Part shown: in pieces, positions 1 to 7,679 of the stretch
How positions within the stretch are numbered: the first letter of the stretch is position 1
Layout: each line of letters starts with the position of its first letter
NCBI GenBank assembly: GCA_029259995.1
Contig: JAJDEC010000388.1
Coordinates: forward strand, 1 to 13,303
Origin: Phycisphaerae bacterium
GTDB lineage: Bacteria > Planctomycetota > Phycisphaerae > UBA1845 > UTPLA1
DNA length: 13,303 bases
Direction: 5' to 3'
Notes under the pieces: generated by a model
Database searches by the model: none
What the model was told of the DNA's origin: nothing
What the model saw: only the letters and a program-made list of their open reading frames with translations
Made by a program: the position numbers and the translations under genes

Positions 1-69
1 GCGTTGCCGCGCGGTGCGCGGCGATTCGATGACTCGCGCAAGGTCAACGTGTCGAATCTGCAGTCCTAG
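1..69 (+). CDS. Possible 3' end of an upstream gene, or the interrupted 5' part of the M56 gene
   Basis: The first reading frame is open from the window edge to a TAG at 67-69 and encodes 22 residues ending in NVSNLQS. Its codons have G or C in the third position far more often than the other two frames here, which suggests real coding sequence. The stop is in the same frame as the M56 peptidase that follows, with 48 nt between the TAG and the first usable start (TTG at 118). It may be the tail of a separate upstream gene; BlaI-type repressors often precede BlaR1-like genes, but nothing in these 22 residues identifies one. It may instead be part of the M56 gene cut by a nonsense codon. The sequence upstream of the window would decide. 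Confidence 0.35.
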   Translation, partial: ALPRGARRFDDSRKVNVSNLQS

Positions 70-117
70 GCGGCGATATCGCCGACGGATCGCGATACGG
101 TTCCGGGTTGCGATGCG

Positions 118-2637
118 TTGTCGGCACTTTCGCACAGGAATTGCGAGGCTTCCTGTATCGAGCATCTCGGATGTTCGTATGTCTGTTCGATCGGCAAACA
201 CGATCAAGATGAAATGATGCCGGCGATTGCGGAAAGCGATCGTTCGGCTGGCCAGGACCCCACTCCACCCACGACGGTTGCCCGGCCGGCCAATCATGGA
301 CTGTCAAGTCAAAATGCAGTGCATGACTCGGTCGGGCAATCGTCACCCTTTGTCGTTTCGACGATTGACGTCGGGGTCGAGGATGACGGGCAAATCTTTG
401 AATTGCCGGCTGTGGCGAAGATGAATGCCGTAGCGTCGAAACCATCGAACGCGGAAGCGACGATGGATGGGCGGCAAAATGGTGCATGGAATCCGGCGGA
501 ATGTCGTGAGACCCCGGAACTGACGGCACTGGCCGCGAACGATGTCGCGATGGAACGGGCTTATGCGGCGACGCCGGAACCGGCCAATGCCATTTCGGGC
601 CAGAGTGGACCGCGAAAATGGATTGGTGCGTGGATTCGGGTTCGAGATTCGATCGGATCGCTTCCAACGATTCCGTCCGTTTTATGGATCGGCATCGCGC
701 TCCTGCTTGTCGCAATCAAGATGCTTGCATGTCTTCGGTTCCAGCGTCGGCTTCGAAGTGCCCGCCAGGCGCCGCAAGGTGTTCGAGCGATGGTACGCGC
801 ATGTGGTGAATCGATCGGATTGAAGTCGGTGCCGGAGACATTCTTCGTCTCGGATCGAATCTCGCCGATGGTCGTTTGCGGATTGCGACCGCGGCTTGTC
901 ATTCCGGAGGCGTTGTGGGCCGAATTGGATTCGGCTGGGCGTCGCGCCGTGATTCTGCATGAGTTGGCGCACCTGCGTCGCCGTGATCATCTGACGCATT
1001 GGTTCGATTGCCTTGTCGGCGCACTCTACTGGTGGCATCCCGTCGTCTGGTGGATTCGTCATCGCATGCGAGATGAGGCGGAGAATGCATGTGACGCGTG
1101 GGTGACGTGGTTTGAACCGCGCGAGCGCAGAGCGTACGCGACGGCGTTGTTGCAGGCCCGCAAGTTCCTCAGTGAGAGTCGCAGTCCCGTATTGGTTCCG
1201 TCCGTCGGTGTCATGTCGCCCCAGGCGACGAGGTTTTCGAGGAGATTAACCATGGTGATGACAAATCGCGTTTCCCCCAGAGCTTGTTCTTGTGGTGTTC
1301 TGGCCATTCCGTTTCTGTTCCTGGCGGCATGGGTTTCGATGCCGGCGGATTCGGCGGCGTGCCCGCCGAGTTCAGATGAGGACGTGAAACCGGTCAAGCT
1401 GATACTCTCGGACGAGTCGCCGGCGGCGGGCGTTGTTGTTGACGCTGAGTCGAGTGGTCGAATCCTGGAAGTCGTTCCAAGTGTCGTCGAGACGGAAACC
1501 GGCGGAACTGTCGTGCTGACCGTTTCGGACCGGGATGATCGCGGCTCGGCCCACAGTGGTTCCGGGCGAACAAGATGGCATCAGGATGGGCAGGCATCGG
1601 ATGATGCGCGCATTGCCCGACTTGAAAAGCAGATGGCGGAACTCAACGAGAAGCTTGCCGTACTTATCGAACAGCGCCCGCGGATCGTGACACGATCCGC
1701 GCCGCCGCAAACGGCATCCGTACCGATCTTGCCCGGCTCACCCAGGGCCCCGCTTGCATTTGGACGCGGATCCAGCGCGGCGCCGCAGGCGATGGGGTTA
1801 TTCGGTCAAGCGGCCGGCGGCATCGTTGTTCGCAAGTACACGCTCCCCGAGGACAAACTGAAAGCACTGACAGGTCTGATGTCGAGATCGGACGTACCGA
1901 CGCGTATCCGTGCGGTGCCGGGCGCGATCGAAGTTCATGCCAACGAGGCAGATCAGGCGAAGTTCGCGGCATTTGTGACGATGATCTCCGGCAACGGCAT
2001 GGATGACACACGGAGCTATCGTGTTTCTGACGGAAAGCTGCAGGCGTTGACGGAGTTGATGGCGTTGGACGAAGTCCCTGTCCTGATCCACTACGGGGAC
2101 GACGACATTCGCGTACAGGGCGGCGAACTCATTCAGAAGACGTTCCGTGACTTCGTCGAGATGATCGATCCCGATACAACGCGAGCGAGCACGGAATTGG
2201 GCGAAATGGCGGAGATTGCAAATACGCAATTCCAATTGAGCAAGCGAGCCGGCGATGCTAAAGAGGCGCTGGCATACGCGCTGGTCGCCAGGGATGCAGA
2301 GCGAGCGAGAAAATCGGCGATCGAGTCGAAGGTTTCCACGGCGAGAATGCAGGAGCAGGTTGCGGAGCTGCAGGCTCAGATGGCGAAACTTGAAATGTCC
2401 GCGGATCGTATGACGGATGAGGCCGATCGGCTCAGGGACAAAGCCGACGTGTTGCGCGAGCGGGCAGACGATGCGAGTTCACAGCGAGAGTCAGAACAGC
2501 TGCAGGCAGCGATCATCGAAGTGACGAAGGCGGCGGGCAAATTGGACAAACAGGCCGCGTCCCTCTATCGAAAAGCGCAGAAGATGGATTTGAAGGCTGA
2601 CCAGATCGAGGAGCGGATTGAGTCCTCGGGTCGGTAG
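118..2637 (+). CDS. M56 (BlaR1-like) membrane metallopeptidase with a coiled-coil C-terminal extension; start uncertain
   Basis: This is an integral membrane zinc peptidase of the BlaR1/MecR1 family, whose members relay an outside signal by cleaving a cytoplasmic repressor. Numbering from TTG 118 (839 aa): residues 1-180 are polar and unrecognised. A membrane helix lies at about 185-205. The peptidase core spans about 225-365, with H281-E-L-A-H285 and E322-x-x-C325-D326 supplying the probable zinc ligands, and a Trp-rich hydrophobic segment (YWWHPVVWW) between them. A further helix lies at about 392-408. The rest is probably extracytoplasmic: coiled coil at about 495-518, two 50-residue repeats (574-623 and 634-683), and a heptad-rich coiled coil from about 690 to the end. 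No penicillin-binding sensor domain is present. The start is doubtful: TTG 118 has no Shine-Dalgarno sequence, and ATG 214/217 are weak alternatives. The two N-terminal helices usual in the family are missing. The ligand and the target are unknown. Confidence 0.82.
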   Translation: MSALSHRNCEASCIEHLGCSYVCSIGKHDQDEMMPAIAESDRSAGQDPTPPTTVARPANHGLSSQNAVHDSVGQSSPFVVSTIDVGVEDDGQIFELPAVAKMNAVASKPSNAEATMDGRQNGAWNPAECRETPELTALAANDVAMERAYAATPEPANAISGQSGPRKWIGAWIRVRDSIGSLPTIPSVLWIGIALLLVAIKMLACLRFQRRLRSARQAPQGVRAMVRACGESIGLKSVPETFFVSDRISPMVVCGLRPRLVIPEALWAELDSAGRRAVILHELAHLRRRDHLTHWFDCLVGALYWWHPVVWWIRHRMRDEAENACDAWVTWFEPRERRAYATALLQARKFLSESRSPVLVPSVGVMSPQATRFSRRLTMVMTNRVSPRACSCGVLAIPFLFLAAWVSMPADSAACPPSSDEDVKPVKLILSDESPAAGVVVDAESSGRILEVVPSVVETETGGTVVLTVSDRDDRGSAHSGSGRTRWHQDGQASDDARIARLEKQMAELNEKLAVLIEQRPRIVTRSAPPQTASVPILPGSPRAPLAFGRGSSAAPQAMGLFGQAAGGIVVRKYTLPEDKLKALTGLMSRSDVPTRIRAVPGAIEVHANEADQAKFAAFVTMISGNGMDDTRSYRVSDGKLQALTELMALDEVPVLIHYGDDDIRVQGGELIQKTFRDFVEMIDPDTTRASTELGEMAEIANTQFQLSKRAGDAKEALAYALVARDAERARKSAIESKVSTARMQEQVAELQAQMAKLEMSADRMTDEADRLRDKADVLRERADDASSQRESEQLQAAIIEVTKAAGKLDKQAASLYRKAQKMDLKADQIEERIESSGR
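1837..2166 (+). repeat. Tandem 50-residue protein repeat inside the M56 protein
   Basis: Residues 574-623 and 634-683 (nt 1837-1986 and 2017-2166) align without gaps at a 60-residue offset. Shared positions include Y-x-[LV]-x-[DE]-x-K-L-[KQ]-A-L-T-x-L-M near the start, D-[EV]-x-P or DVP in the middle, and F-[AV]-x-[FM]-[IV] with a final M-I. The two copies have diverged at the DNA level, so the duplication is old. The fold is unrecognised. The pattern of a helix followed by short strands resembles small alpha/beta periplasmic modules. Confidence 0.7.
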
Positions 2638-2696
2638 ATCCGAAATCGCTTGGGAAAGCAGCGCACGCTTGCGTTCTTAAGATCAATAGAACGTCG

Positions 2697-2729
2697 AGAT
2701 GGTCGCGATTCCAAGAATCGCGACCATCT
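2697..2729 (+). terminator. Hairpin after the M56 gene, probable terminator
   Basis: Arms 2697-2710 (AGATGGTCGCGATT) and 2716-2729 are perfect reverse complements of 14 bp around a 5-nt loop CCAAG, 59 nt after the M56 stop codon. No U-tract follows (the next bases are gacttgaccg). If it terminates transcription it does so by a non-classical route, or it may stabilise the mRNA 3' end. Confidence 0.6.
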
Positions 2730-3047
2730 GACTTGACCGCTCGAATCACTGAACACCACAGATGACGATGTTCTGAGTCGAATCTCGCCGTGATCGAGTG
2801 CGTGCCGAAGGGACTTTGGGGATCGAAGCGTCGGAACGACTGGAGATGATTCCACTGTTATGTGGGATGATGCGCGTTGCGGCGTAGTGTCAGCAATGCC
2901 GGCCCGCATGCCCGAATCGTGACTTTGCAGTCCCGCTTGCCTTAGAATTACGTCGAACACCGACGCATTGTGTTGCGTACCCAACCTGTCGTTCGGCGAA
3001 ATGAAACATTGAAGGTCCTTCCTGATCGCGCTGGAGGCGCATTGTCC
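2730..3047. other. Intergenic region upstream of the TPR-Tol operon
   Basis: These 318 bases show no convincing gene. The open frames crossing it on the minus strand have an Arg/Ser-rich composition typical of antisense shadows. It holds a tentative promoter near 2919-2948 and the leader of the TPR gene, including its Shine-Dalgarno sequence at 3033-3037. No RNA gene or riboswitch fold was recognised. Confidence 0.5.
2919..2948 (+). promoter_or_regulatory. Tentative sigma70-like promoter of the TPR-Tol operon
   Basis: GTGACT at 2919-2924 (four matches to TTGACA) is followed by 18 bp and TAGAAT at 2943-2948 (five matches to TATAAT), about 100 bp upstream of the TPR start. The -10 element is good and the -35 is weak. 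Planctomycete promoters are poorly described, so this is a guess from the consensus. Confidence 0.28.
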
Positions 3048-6000
3048 ATGCCAGCTCGCATGAATTTTATCCGATGCCTGATCGGTCTTGTATGTCTCGT
3101 CGGGTTTCCGCTTCACGCATTTGCGGGAGGCGATGATTCCGCATCGTTGGCGACGGCGCACGGCTTTCTGCGGCGCAGCCTGTTTGACATGGCCGAAAAG
3201 GAATATCGGCGCGTCCTGGCGGAATCGCCGGACGCCACGGAGACGCAGCAGGCGAACTACGGTCTTTCCGTTTGCCTGGTCCGATTGAATCGACATGCGG
3301 ACGCCGTTGGTATCCTGACAGAACTATATGACGACGAGTCGTTTGCGTTCGCGGCGGACGTCGCCGTATTGCTGGCACAGTGCAAGGCGGCGATGCGGGA
3401 TTACGACGGCGCCGCGGAAGTCGTGTCGAATTGCCGCGGTCGGCTTGCCGGACACGCACTTGCGGATGACGCGGCTGCGATCGGTATCGAGTCCTTGTTT
3501 CGGGCCGGCAAGCATCGATCTTGTCAGCGCAACGCGGAAGCATTCCTTGAGGCTTATTCCGAATCCGGTTTGTCGGCGCTGGTGCGAGCCTATGGCGGCA
3601 TGTCGGCGGCAAGCCGGGGCGACGATTCAAAAGGGATCGAATTGCTGAGGGGCGCGTTGTCAGGCGGGCTTCCGGATGAAATGGCGATGCGCGTTCGACT
3701 GACGCTGGCGGACGCGCTTCAGCGAACGGGTGATCTGGATGCCGCGGCCGACGTCTATGAGAATGTACGGAAGGGCGGCGGATCGCTGGCGCCAAAGGCG
3801 GCGTTGGGGCGTGGTTTGGTTCTTTGGCGCAAGGGCGACTCTGCGTCGGCGGGGCCGCTTGTCGATGAGGCGCTGACGTCGCCGGAGGCGATCGGGGATG
3901 CGAATGTTGCATACGCGCAACTCATTCGCGGGCGACTGTTGCTCGAGGCGTCGCAGCTCACAGAGGCAGAGGCCGCCTTAAAGCGTTCAGCGAGCCTCTC
4001 GGCGAAAGCGTCGCTTCCGTATCTGGATCAGGCGTTGTATTGGCGTGCGAAATGTCTCCTTCGCGCCGACGATCCCGGCGGCGCTGCAGAGATTCTGCAG
4101 GGCGCAATCGAGGCACATTCGAAAAGCGATCTGATGCCCGAAATGCAATATGACTATGCCGTCGCGCTGGTGCGGCTGTCGCGGCCGGAATCCGCTATTT
4201 CGGCCATCGAGCGATTTCTGGCGGCGCACGGGGATCACGTGCTTGCGACGGGTGCGATTGCGATGCTGGCGTCCGTGACGCATCAGACCGGCGATTACGC
4301 CGCAAGTGACGCGCAGATTGCGAAATGGCGAACGGCTTCGACGTCGGGCGATCTGCTTCCTGCGGACCTAGCGTTTATCCACGCGGAAAATGCGTACCTT
4401 GTCGGCGACTACAAGGCGGCGACAGCGCGCTATGCCAAGTTCCTTGAGCATGAAACAGCTGACTCTCGCAGCGCCGTCGCGCGACGGCGGTTGGGGCTGT
4501 CGCAATATCGCGCGGGCGATTACGGCGATGCGATGAAATCACTGACAGCGCTCGGCGAAGGAGGCAATACGCCGGCGACGGTGTTCGCGATCGGCGACAT
4601 GCACTTCGCACGTCGAGACTGGCAGAATGCGAGCTCCTGGCTGGATCGATTTCTCGCCTCGGCCGGGAAGGCGCCGACGGATGACGCATTGTTGAAGTCC
4701 GGAATCGCCCACATGCGGCTCGGAGAAAACGAGACGGCATTGCGCAGATTCCAGTCGATCGTCGAGCAGCATGCGGACAGTCCGCATCGCGCGCAGGCCG
4801 TCTTCGAGTCGGGGCAGGCGCTCGTGGCAATGGATCGGCTGGAGGATGCATCGAAGGCGTTTCGTCGCGTGTTGAAGATGAAGTCTGGCAAGCGATTCGC
4901 GAATCCGGCGCGCGAGCACCTGGCGTCGATCGGATTGCGGACGGGGCGACCGGGACTGGCTGCCGAGACGTTTGCGGCGATGGCGGGAGACGACGCATCG
5001 GACGAGGAGCGCGCGAGCGTTCGCCTGCGTCAGGCGGAAGCGTTGATCCAGGCGGAGAAGTTTGCGGACGCGGCGGACGTACTCAAGGAACTCTTGTCAT
5101 CCTCCGATTCGTTTGCAGATCGCCAGCGGGCCATGGCGAATCGCGTGCTTGCGCTGGCGCGGTCCTCGGACTGTGACGGGGCGATCCGGCAGTTCAAGGA
5201 CATCACGCTCGACCAACTGAATGCGTCGCTGCGGCTCGCCGTGTTGTACGACCGGGCATGGTGCCTGCGGAAGGAAGGGGAACTCGACCAGGCGGCGTCG
5301 GCATTTGGCGGGATCGTCAACTCGTCGCCGGATTCGGCATTGGGTCGGCATGCGGCATTGGAGCTGGCCGTGATTGAGGCGGAACGCGGCCATGCGGACG
5401 CTGCGATTCAATTGCTTGAGACGCTCGCAGCCGCCTGGCGCGCAGGGCAGTTGCCGTCGGGCATTGCCGTCGATCAAGTGTTGTATCGCCTCGGCAAGAC
5501 GCAGTTTGAGCAGGAGAAAATCGATGCATCGCTGGCGACGATGAGCGAGCTGTTGAAAGCCTTTCCCAAAAGCGAACTGCGCGGAGCAGCCGCGTATCTC
5601 GGCGGAGAGGCTGCGTTTCGCAATGGCGCCCACGAGCGCGTGGTTTCGCTGATGGAAACGGCGATCGAGAACGCCGGCGACGAGGATTTTCGTGCGAGCG
5701 CGTTGCTTCGTCTGGGCGATGCGCTGAATCGGCTTCAGCGCTGGGCTGACAGTGAGAAGCGATTTGTCGACTATCTCGAGCGATTCGGCAAGTCGGAGCA
5801 CGCCTATCAGGCGTCGTTCGGCATCGGCTGGGCGCGCGAAAATAATCGCCAGTACGACGAGGCGATCGCGTCCTATCGTCAGGTCACGACAGGACACAAG
5901 GGACCGACGGCGGCGCGGGCACAATTCCAGATCGGTCAGTGTTTGTTCGCCAAGAATGAATATGAATCGGCGGTACGCGAACTGATCAAGACAGACATCC

Positions 6001-6191
6001 TTTATGCGTATCCGGAATGGAGTGCGGCGGCGTTGTTCGAGGCCGGCCGATGTTTCGAGCGCATGAATCGACGGGGCGAAGCCCGTCAACAATTCAAGAC
6101 GGTTGTCGAAAAGTACGGCGATACCAAATGGGCGGCGCCGGCGGCTGAACGTCTTGAGGCGCTGGCGATCGCCCGTACGCCGGGATCGTGA
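3048..6191 (+). CDS. Exported 1047-aa tetratricopeptide (TPR) protein, CpoB/YbgF-like by position
   Basis: A secreted TPR solenoid, likely a periplasmic scaffold. The start at ATG 3048 is chosen because GGAGG at 3033-3037 sits 10 nt upstream and because it gives a clean signal peptide: MPARMNFIR, a hydrophobic core (CLIGLVCLVGF) and a probable cleavage after AFA near residue 26. A longer TTG start at 2970 would bury that signal. The mature chain of about 1020 residues is almost entirely 34-residue TPR-like helix pairs (patterns such as GDYxxAxxxYxxFL and A-x-Y/F-x-x-G), with room for about 30. The last 150 residues (FGKSEHAYQASFGIGWA onward, ending in KYGDTKWAAPAAERLEAL) most resemble CpoB/YbgF/BamD-type TPRs. 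It precedes a TolQ-ExbD pair by 127 bp. CpoB in tol-pal loci is about a quarter of this length, so the likeness is positional and by fold only. The exact partner is inferred. Confidence 0.9.
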   Translation: MPARMNFIRCLIGLVCLVGFPLHAFAGGDDSASLATAHGFLRRSLFDMAEKEYRRVLAESPDATETQQANYGLSVCLVRLNRHADAVGILTELYDDESFAFAADVAVLLAQCKAAMRDYDGAAEVVSNCRGRLAGHALADDAAAIGIESLFRAGKHRSCQRNAEAFLEAYSESGLSALVRAYGGMSAASRGDDSKGIELLRGALSGGLPDEMAMRVRLTLADALQRTGDLDAAADVYENVRKGGGSLAPKAALGRGLVLWRKGDSASAGPLVDEALTSPEAIGDANVAYAQLIRGRLLLEASQLTEAEAALKRSASLSAKASLPYLDQALYWRAKCLLRADDPGGAAEILQGAIEAHSKSDLMPEMQYDYAVALVRLSRPESAISAIERFLAAHGDHVLATGAIAMLASVTHQTGDYAASDAQIAKWRTASTSGDLLPADLAFIHAENAYLVGDYKAATARYAKFLEHETADSRSAVARRRLGLSQYRAGDYGDAMKSLTALGEGGNTPATVFAIGDMHFARRDWQNASSWLDRFLASAGKAPTDDALLKSGIAHMRLGENETALRRFQSIVEQHADSPHRAQAVFESGQALVAMDRLEDASKAFRRVLKMKSGKRFANPAREHLASIGLRTGRPGLAAETFAAMAGDDASDEERASVRLRQAEALIQAEKFADAADVLKELLSSSDSFADRQRAMANRVLALARSSDCDGAIRQFKDITLDQLNASLRLAVLYDRAWCLRKEGELDQAASAFGGIVNSSPDSALGRHAALELAVIEAERGHADAAIQLLETLAAAWRAGQLPSGIAVDQVLYRLGKTQFEQEKIDASLATMSELLKAFPKSELRGAAAYLGGEAAFRNGAHERVVSLMETAIENAGDEDFRASALLRLGDALNRLQRWADSEKRFVDYLERFGKSEHAYQASFGIGWARENNRQYDEAIASYRQVTTGHKGPTAARAQFQIGQCLFAKNEYESAVRELIKTDILYAYPEWSAAALFEAGRCFERMNRRGEARQQFKTVVEKYGDTKWAAPAAERLEALAIARTPGS

Positions 6192-6304
6192 GCGCATTAA
6201 GCGGCATTCGGCGGATTCATGCGCGGCCGGGCTCGTCCAATTGCGTCGGGCGGCGACGCGCGAGGTTCGAAGCGTATCTGGAATTACCGATTCGACGAGC
6301 GATC

Positions 6305-6309
6305 GGAGG
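6305..6309 (+). promoter_or_regulatory. Ribosome binding site that fixes the TolQ/ExbB start
   Basis: A perfect GGAGG lies 9 nt upstream of ATG 6319. It favours this start over the open-frame extension back to 6103, which would run through the end of the TPR gene. Confidence 0.7.
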
Positions 6310-6318
6310 CAGAGTCTG

Positions 6319-7134
6319 ATGACTGAGATTTACTCAACGTTCCTGCTTGCGGAATCCGGCGCGGCCGGAAGCCCGGTTGCGATTCAATCGATCTGGGACT
6401 TCGTGGTCAAGGGCGGACCGATGATGATTCCGATCATCCTCTGCTCGTTGTTCGCGCTGAGTGTGTTTGTCGAGCGAGTCGTCGTGCTGAAGAAGCGTTC
6501 CGTCATTCCGCCGGAATTTCTCGACGGACTGCATGCCATCATGCGCGACGCCAATCGGACGCGCAAGGCAGCACTGGCTTATTGCGTCGCATCCGAGTCC
6601 CCCCTGGGCGGAATCCTGGCGGCAGGCATCAAGCGGCTGAATGAGCCCGTCGCCGTCCTGGAGAAGCATGTCCAGGATGCGGGCGAGCGGGCGGTCGCAT
6701 TGATGCGAAAGAACCTGCGCGTGTTGACGGTCGTTGCGTCGGTCTGTCCGCTGATGGGATTGCTGGGAACGATCTTCGGGATGATCGAAGCATTCCAGAC
6801 AGTGGCGGCATCGGGCGAGGCGCTGGGAAAAACGGAGTTGCTCGCCGAGGGAATCTACCAGGCGATGATCACGACGGCGGCAGGACTGCTCGTCGCGATT
6901 CCGGTCGTGATTGGCTATCACTACTTGTCGGCGCGGATCGATTCACTGGTTGCGGAAATGGATCGGATGACGCTGGATTTCCTTGAGGAACACGCGTATG
7001 CACCGATGTCGGGGGATCTTGCGCCGACGAACGGCGATGGCGTGGCGGAGCATCCGGCGGCAGACGAGGTTGTGACAGGCGCGGCAGACGTTCGAACCGC
7101 GGCGATTGGTACGTCGAGCGGATTGGGGGCCTGA
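6319..7134 (+). CDS. MotA/TolQ/ExbB-family proton channel protein
   Basis: Inner-membrane proton channel subunit that works with ExbD/TolR to convert the proton motive force into mechanical work on a periplasm-spanning transducer. The 271-aa protein has the three family helices at about 35-56, 134-157 and 184-204. The large cytoplasmic loop lies between the first and second. The second helix carries the conserved PLMGLLGTIFGM stretch with the pore threonine T151. The third carries QAMITTAAGLLVAIP, where T186 corresponds to ExbB T181. The position of ExbB E176 is Q181 here. The C-terminal 30 residues after DFLEEH are a low-complexity cytoplasmic tail. The gene ends 2 nt before the ExbD start, so the two are translationally linked. 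Sequence alone does not say whether it is functionally ExbB or TolQ; the beta-propeller gene downstream favours Tol-like. Confidence 0.93.
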   Translation: MTEIYSTFLLAESGAAGSPVAIQSIWDFVVKGGPMMIPIILCSLFALSVFVERVVVLKKRSVIPPEFLDGLHAIMRDANRTRKAALAYCVASESPLGGILAAGIKRLNEPVAVLEKHVQDAGERAVALMRKNLRVLTVVASVCPLMGLLGTIFGMIEAFQTVAASGEALGKTELLAEGIYQAMITTAAGLLVAIPVVIGYHYLSARIDSLVAEMDRMTLDFLEEHAYAPMSGDLAPTNGDGVAEHPAADEVVTGAADVRTAAIGTSSGLGA

Positions 7135-7136
7135 CG

Positions 7137-7559
7137 ATGTTGATTCGCTCGTCGAGAGATGCATCGGGGCCGTCAATTGAGATGACGCCGATGATCGACA
7201 TGGTTTTTCTTCTTCTGATCTTTTTTCTGGTTGCGACCACGTTTCAGGAAGAGGAGCGCGAGATGCAGATTGCGCTGCCGGAGGCGTCCGCGGCGGGCCC
7301 CATCAGTACGGCGTTGCGCGAGATCATCATCAACGTGACCGAGGACGGCGGGATGATCGTGTCGGGGCGTGCCGTCGAATCGGATGAACTGCGAACGATG
7401 ATCGAGGAAGCGGTTTCAGAGAACCCGGAACAGAAGATCACGGTTCGGGGGGATCATCGGGCGCTGTACGAGTCGATCGTGCGGCCGCTGGACATCTGCA
7501 AGTCGGCCGGCATACAGGAACCCTATCTCGATACGGTCGTGACACGCGGAGGCGATTAG
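7137..7559 (+). CDS. ExbD/TolR-family biopolymer transport protein
   Basis: Partner of the proton channel: a single-helix protein whose periplasmic domain interacts with peptidoglycan or the transducer. The 140 residues match the family length. The cytoplasmic N-terminus ends in IEMTPMID. The membrane helix (about 20-39) begins with the essential proton-carrying aspartate, D21, in MIDMVFLLLIFFLVATTF. The periplasmic domain has the usual pattern (ITVRGDHRALYESIVRPLD, then CKSAGI, ending in a strand). It starts 2 nt after the stop of the channel gene. Only one ExbD-type gene is present. A gap of 120 bp with two hairpins separates it from the next gene, which is in the same orientation. Confidence 0.95.
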   Translation: MLIRSSRDASGPSIEMTPMIDMVFLLLIFFLVATTFQEEEREMQIALPEASAAGPISTALREIIINVTEDGGMIVSGRAVESDELRTMIEEAVSENPEQKITVRGDHRALYESIVRPLDICKSAGIQEPYLDTVVTRGGD

Positions 7560-7591
7560 GTTGAAATGCAGAATGAATCATTGAATTCGCA

Positions 7592-7631
7592 ACAGGCCTA
7601 TTGCCTGTAACGAACCGGCTATTAGCCGGTT
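7592..7631 (+). terminator. Two tandem hairpins between the exbD-like gene and the transducer gene
   Basis: Hairpin 1 has arms ACAGGC (7592-7597) and GCCTGT (7603-7608) around CTATT. Hairpin 2 has arms AACCGGCT (7613-7620) and AGCCGGTT (7624-7631) around ATT. They lie 4 nt apart, about 33 nt after the ExbD stop, and neither is followed by a U-tract. They share a central CTATT(G/A) core, so they could be an attenuator, an mRNA-stability element that sets different levels for the two sides, or a REP-like pair. Confidence 0.45.
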
Positions 7632-7679
7632 CCACACGATGAACGATTCCTGTTAACTAACTTAGGCACGCGGTCATTC

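Noticed and set aside
44..715. Minus-strand open frame of 223 codons opposite the M56 N-terminus
   Set aside because: Its product is rich in Arg, Ser, Pro and His with no motif or hydrophobic pattern, as expected antisense to a GC-rich gene; the plus frame keeps coding-like codon use throughout.
118..2637. A beta-lactam sensor (true BlaR1/MecR1)
   Set aside because: No penicillin-binding domain follows the last helix (no S-x-x-K / S-x-N / K-T-G set in that part); only the M56 peptidase core is shared.
2565..3296. Minus-strand open frame of 243 codons crossing the gap between the M56 and TPR genes
   Set aside because: It overlaps the ends of two well-supported genes and its promoter region, and the product has no recognisable domain.
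5097..6197. Minus-strand open frame of 366 codons
   Set aside because: It lies entirely opposite the TPR coding sequence, whose repeat pattern is unmistakable; the antisense product is Arg-rich.
6103..6318. Longer start for the TolQ/ExbB gene, overlapping the end of the TPR gene
   Set aside because: The extra 72 residues are Arg-rich and unlike the family; ATG 6319 has a perfect Shine-Dalgarno sequence at the right distance and gives the normal N-terminus.
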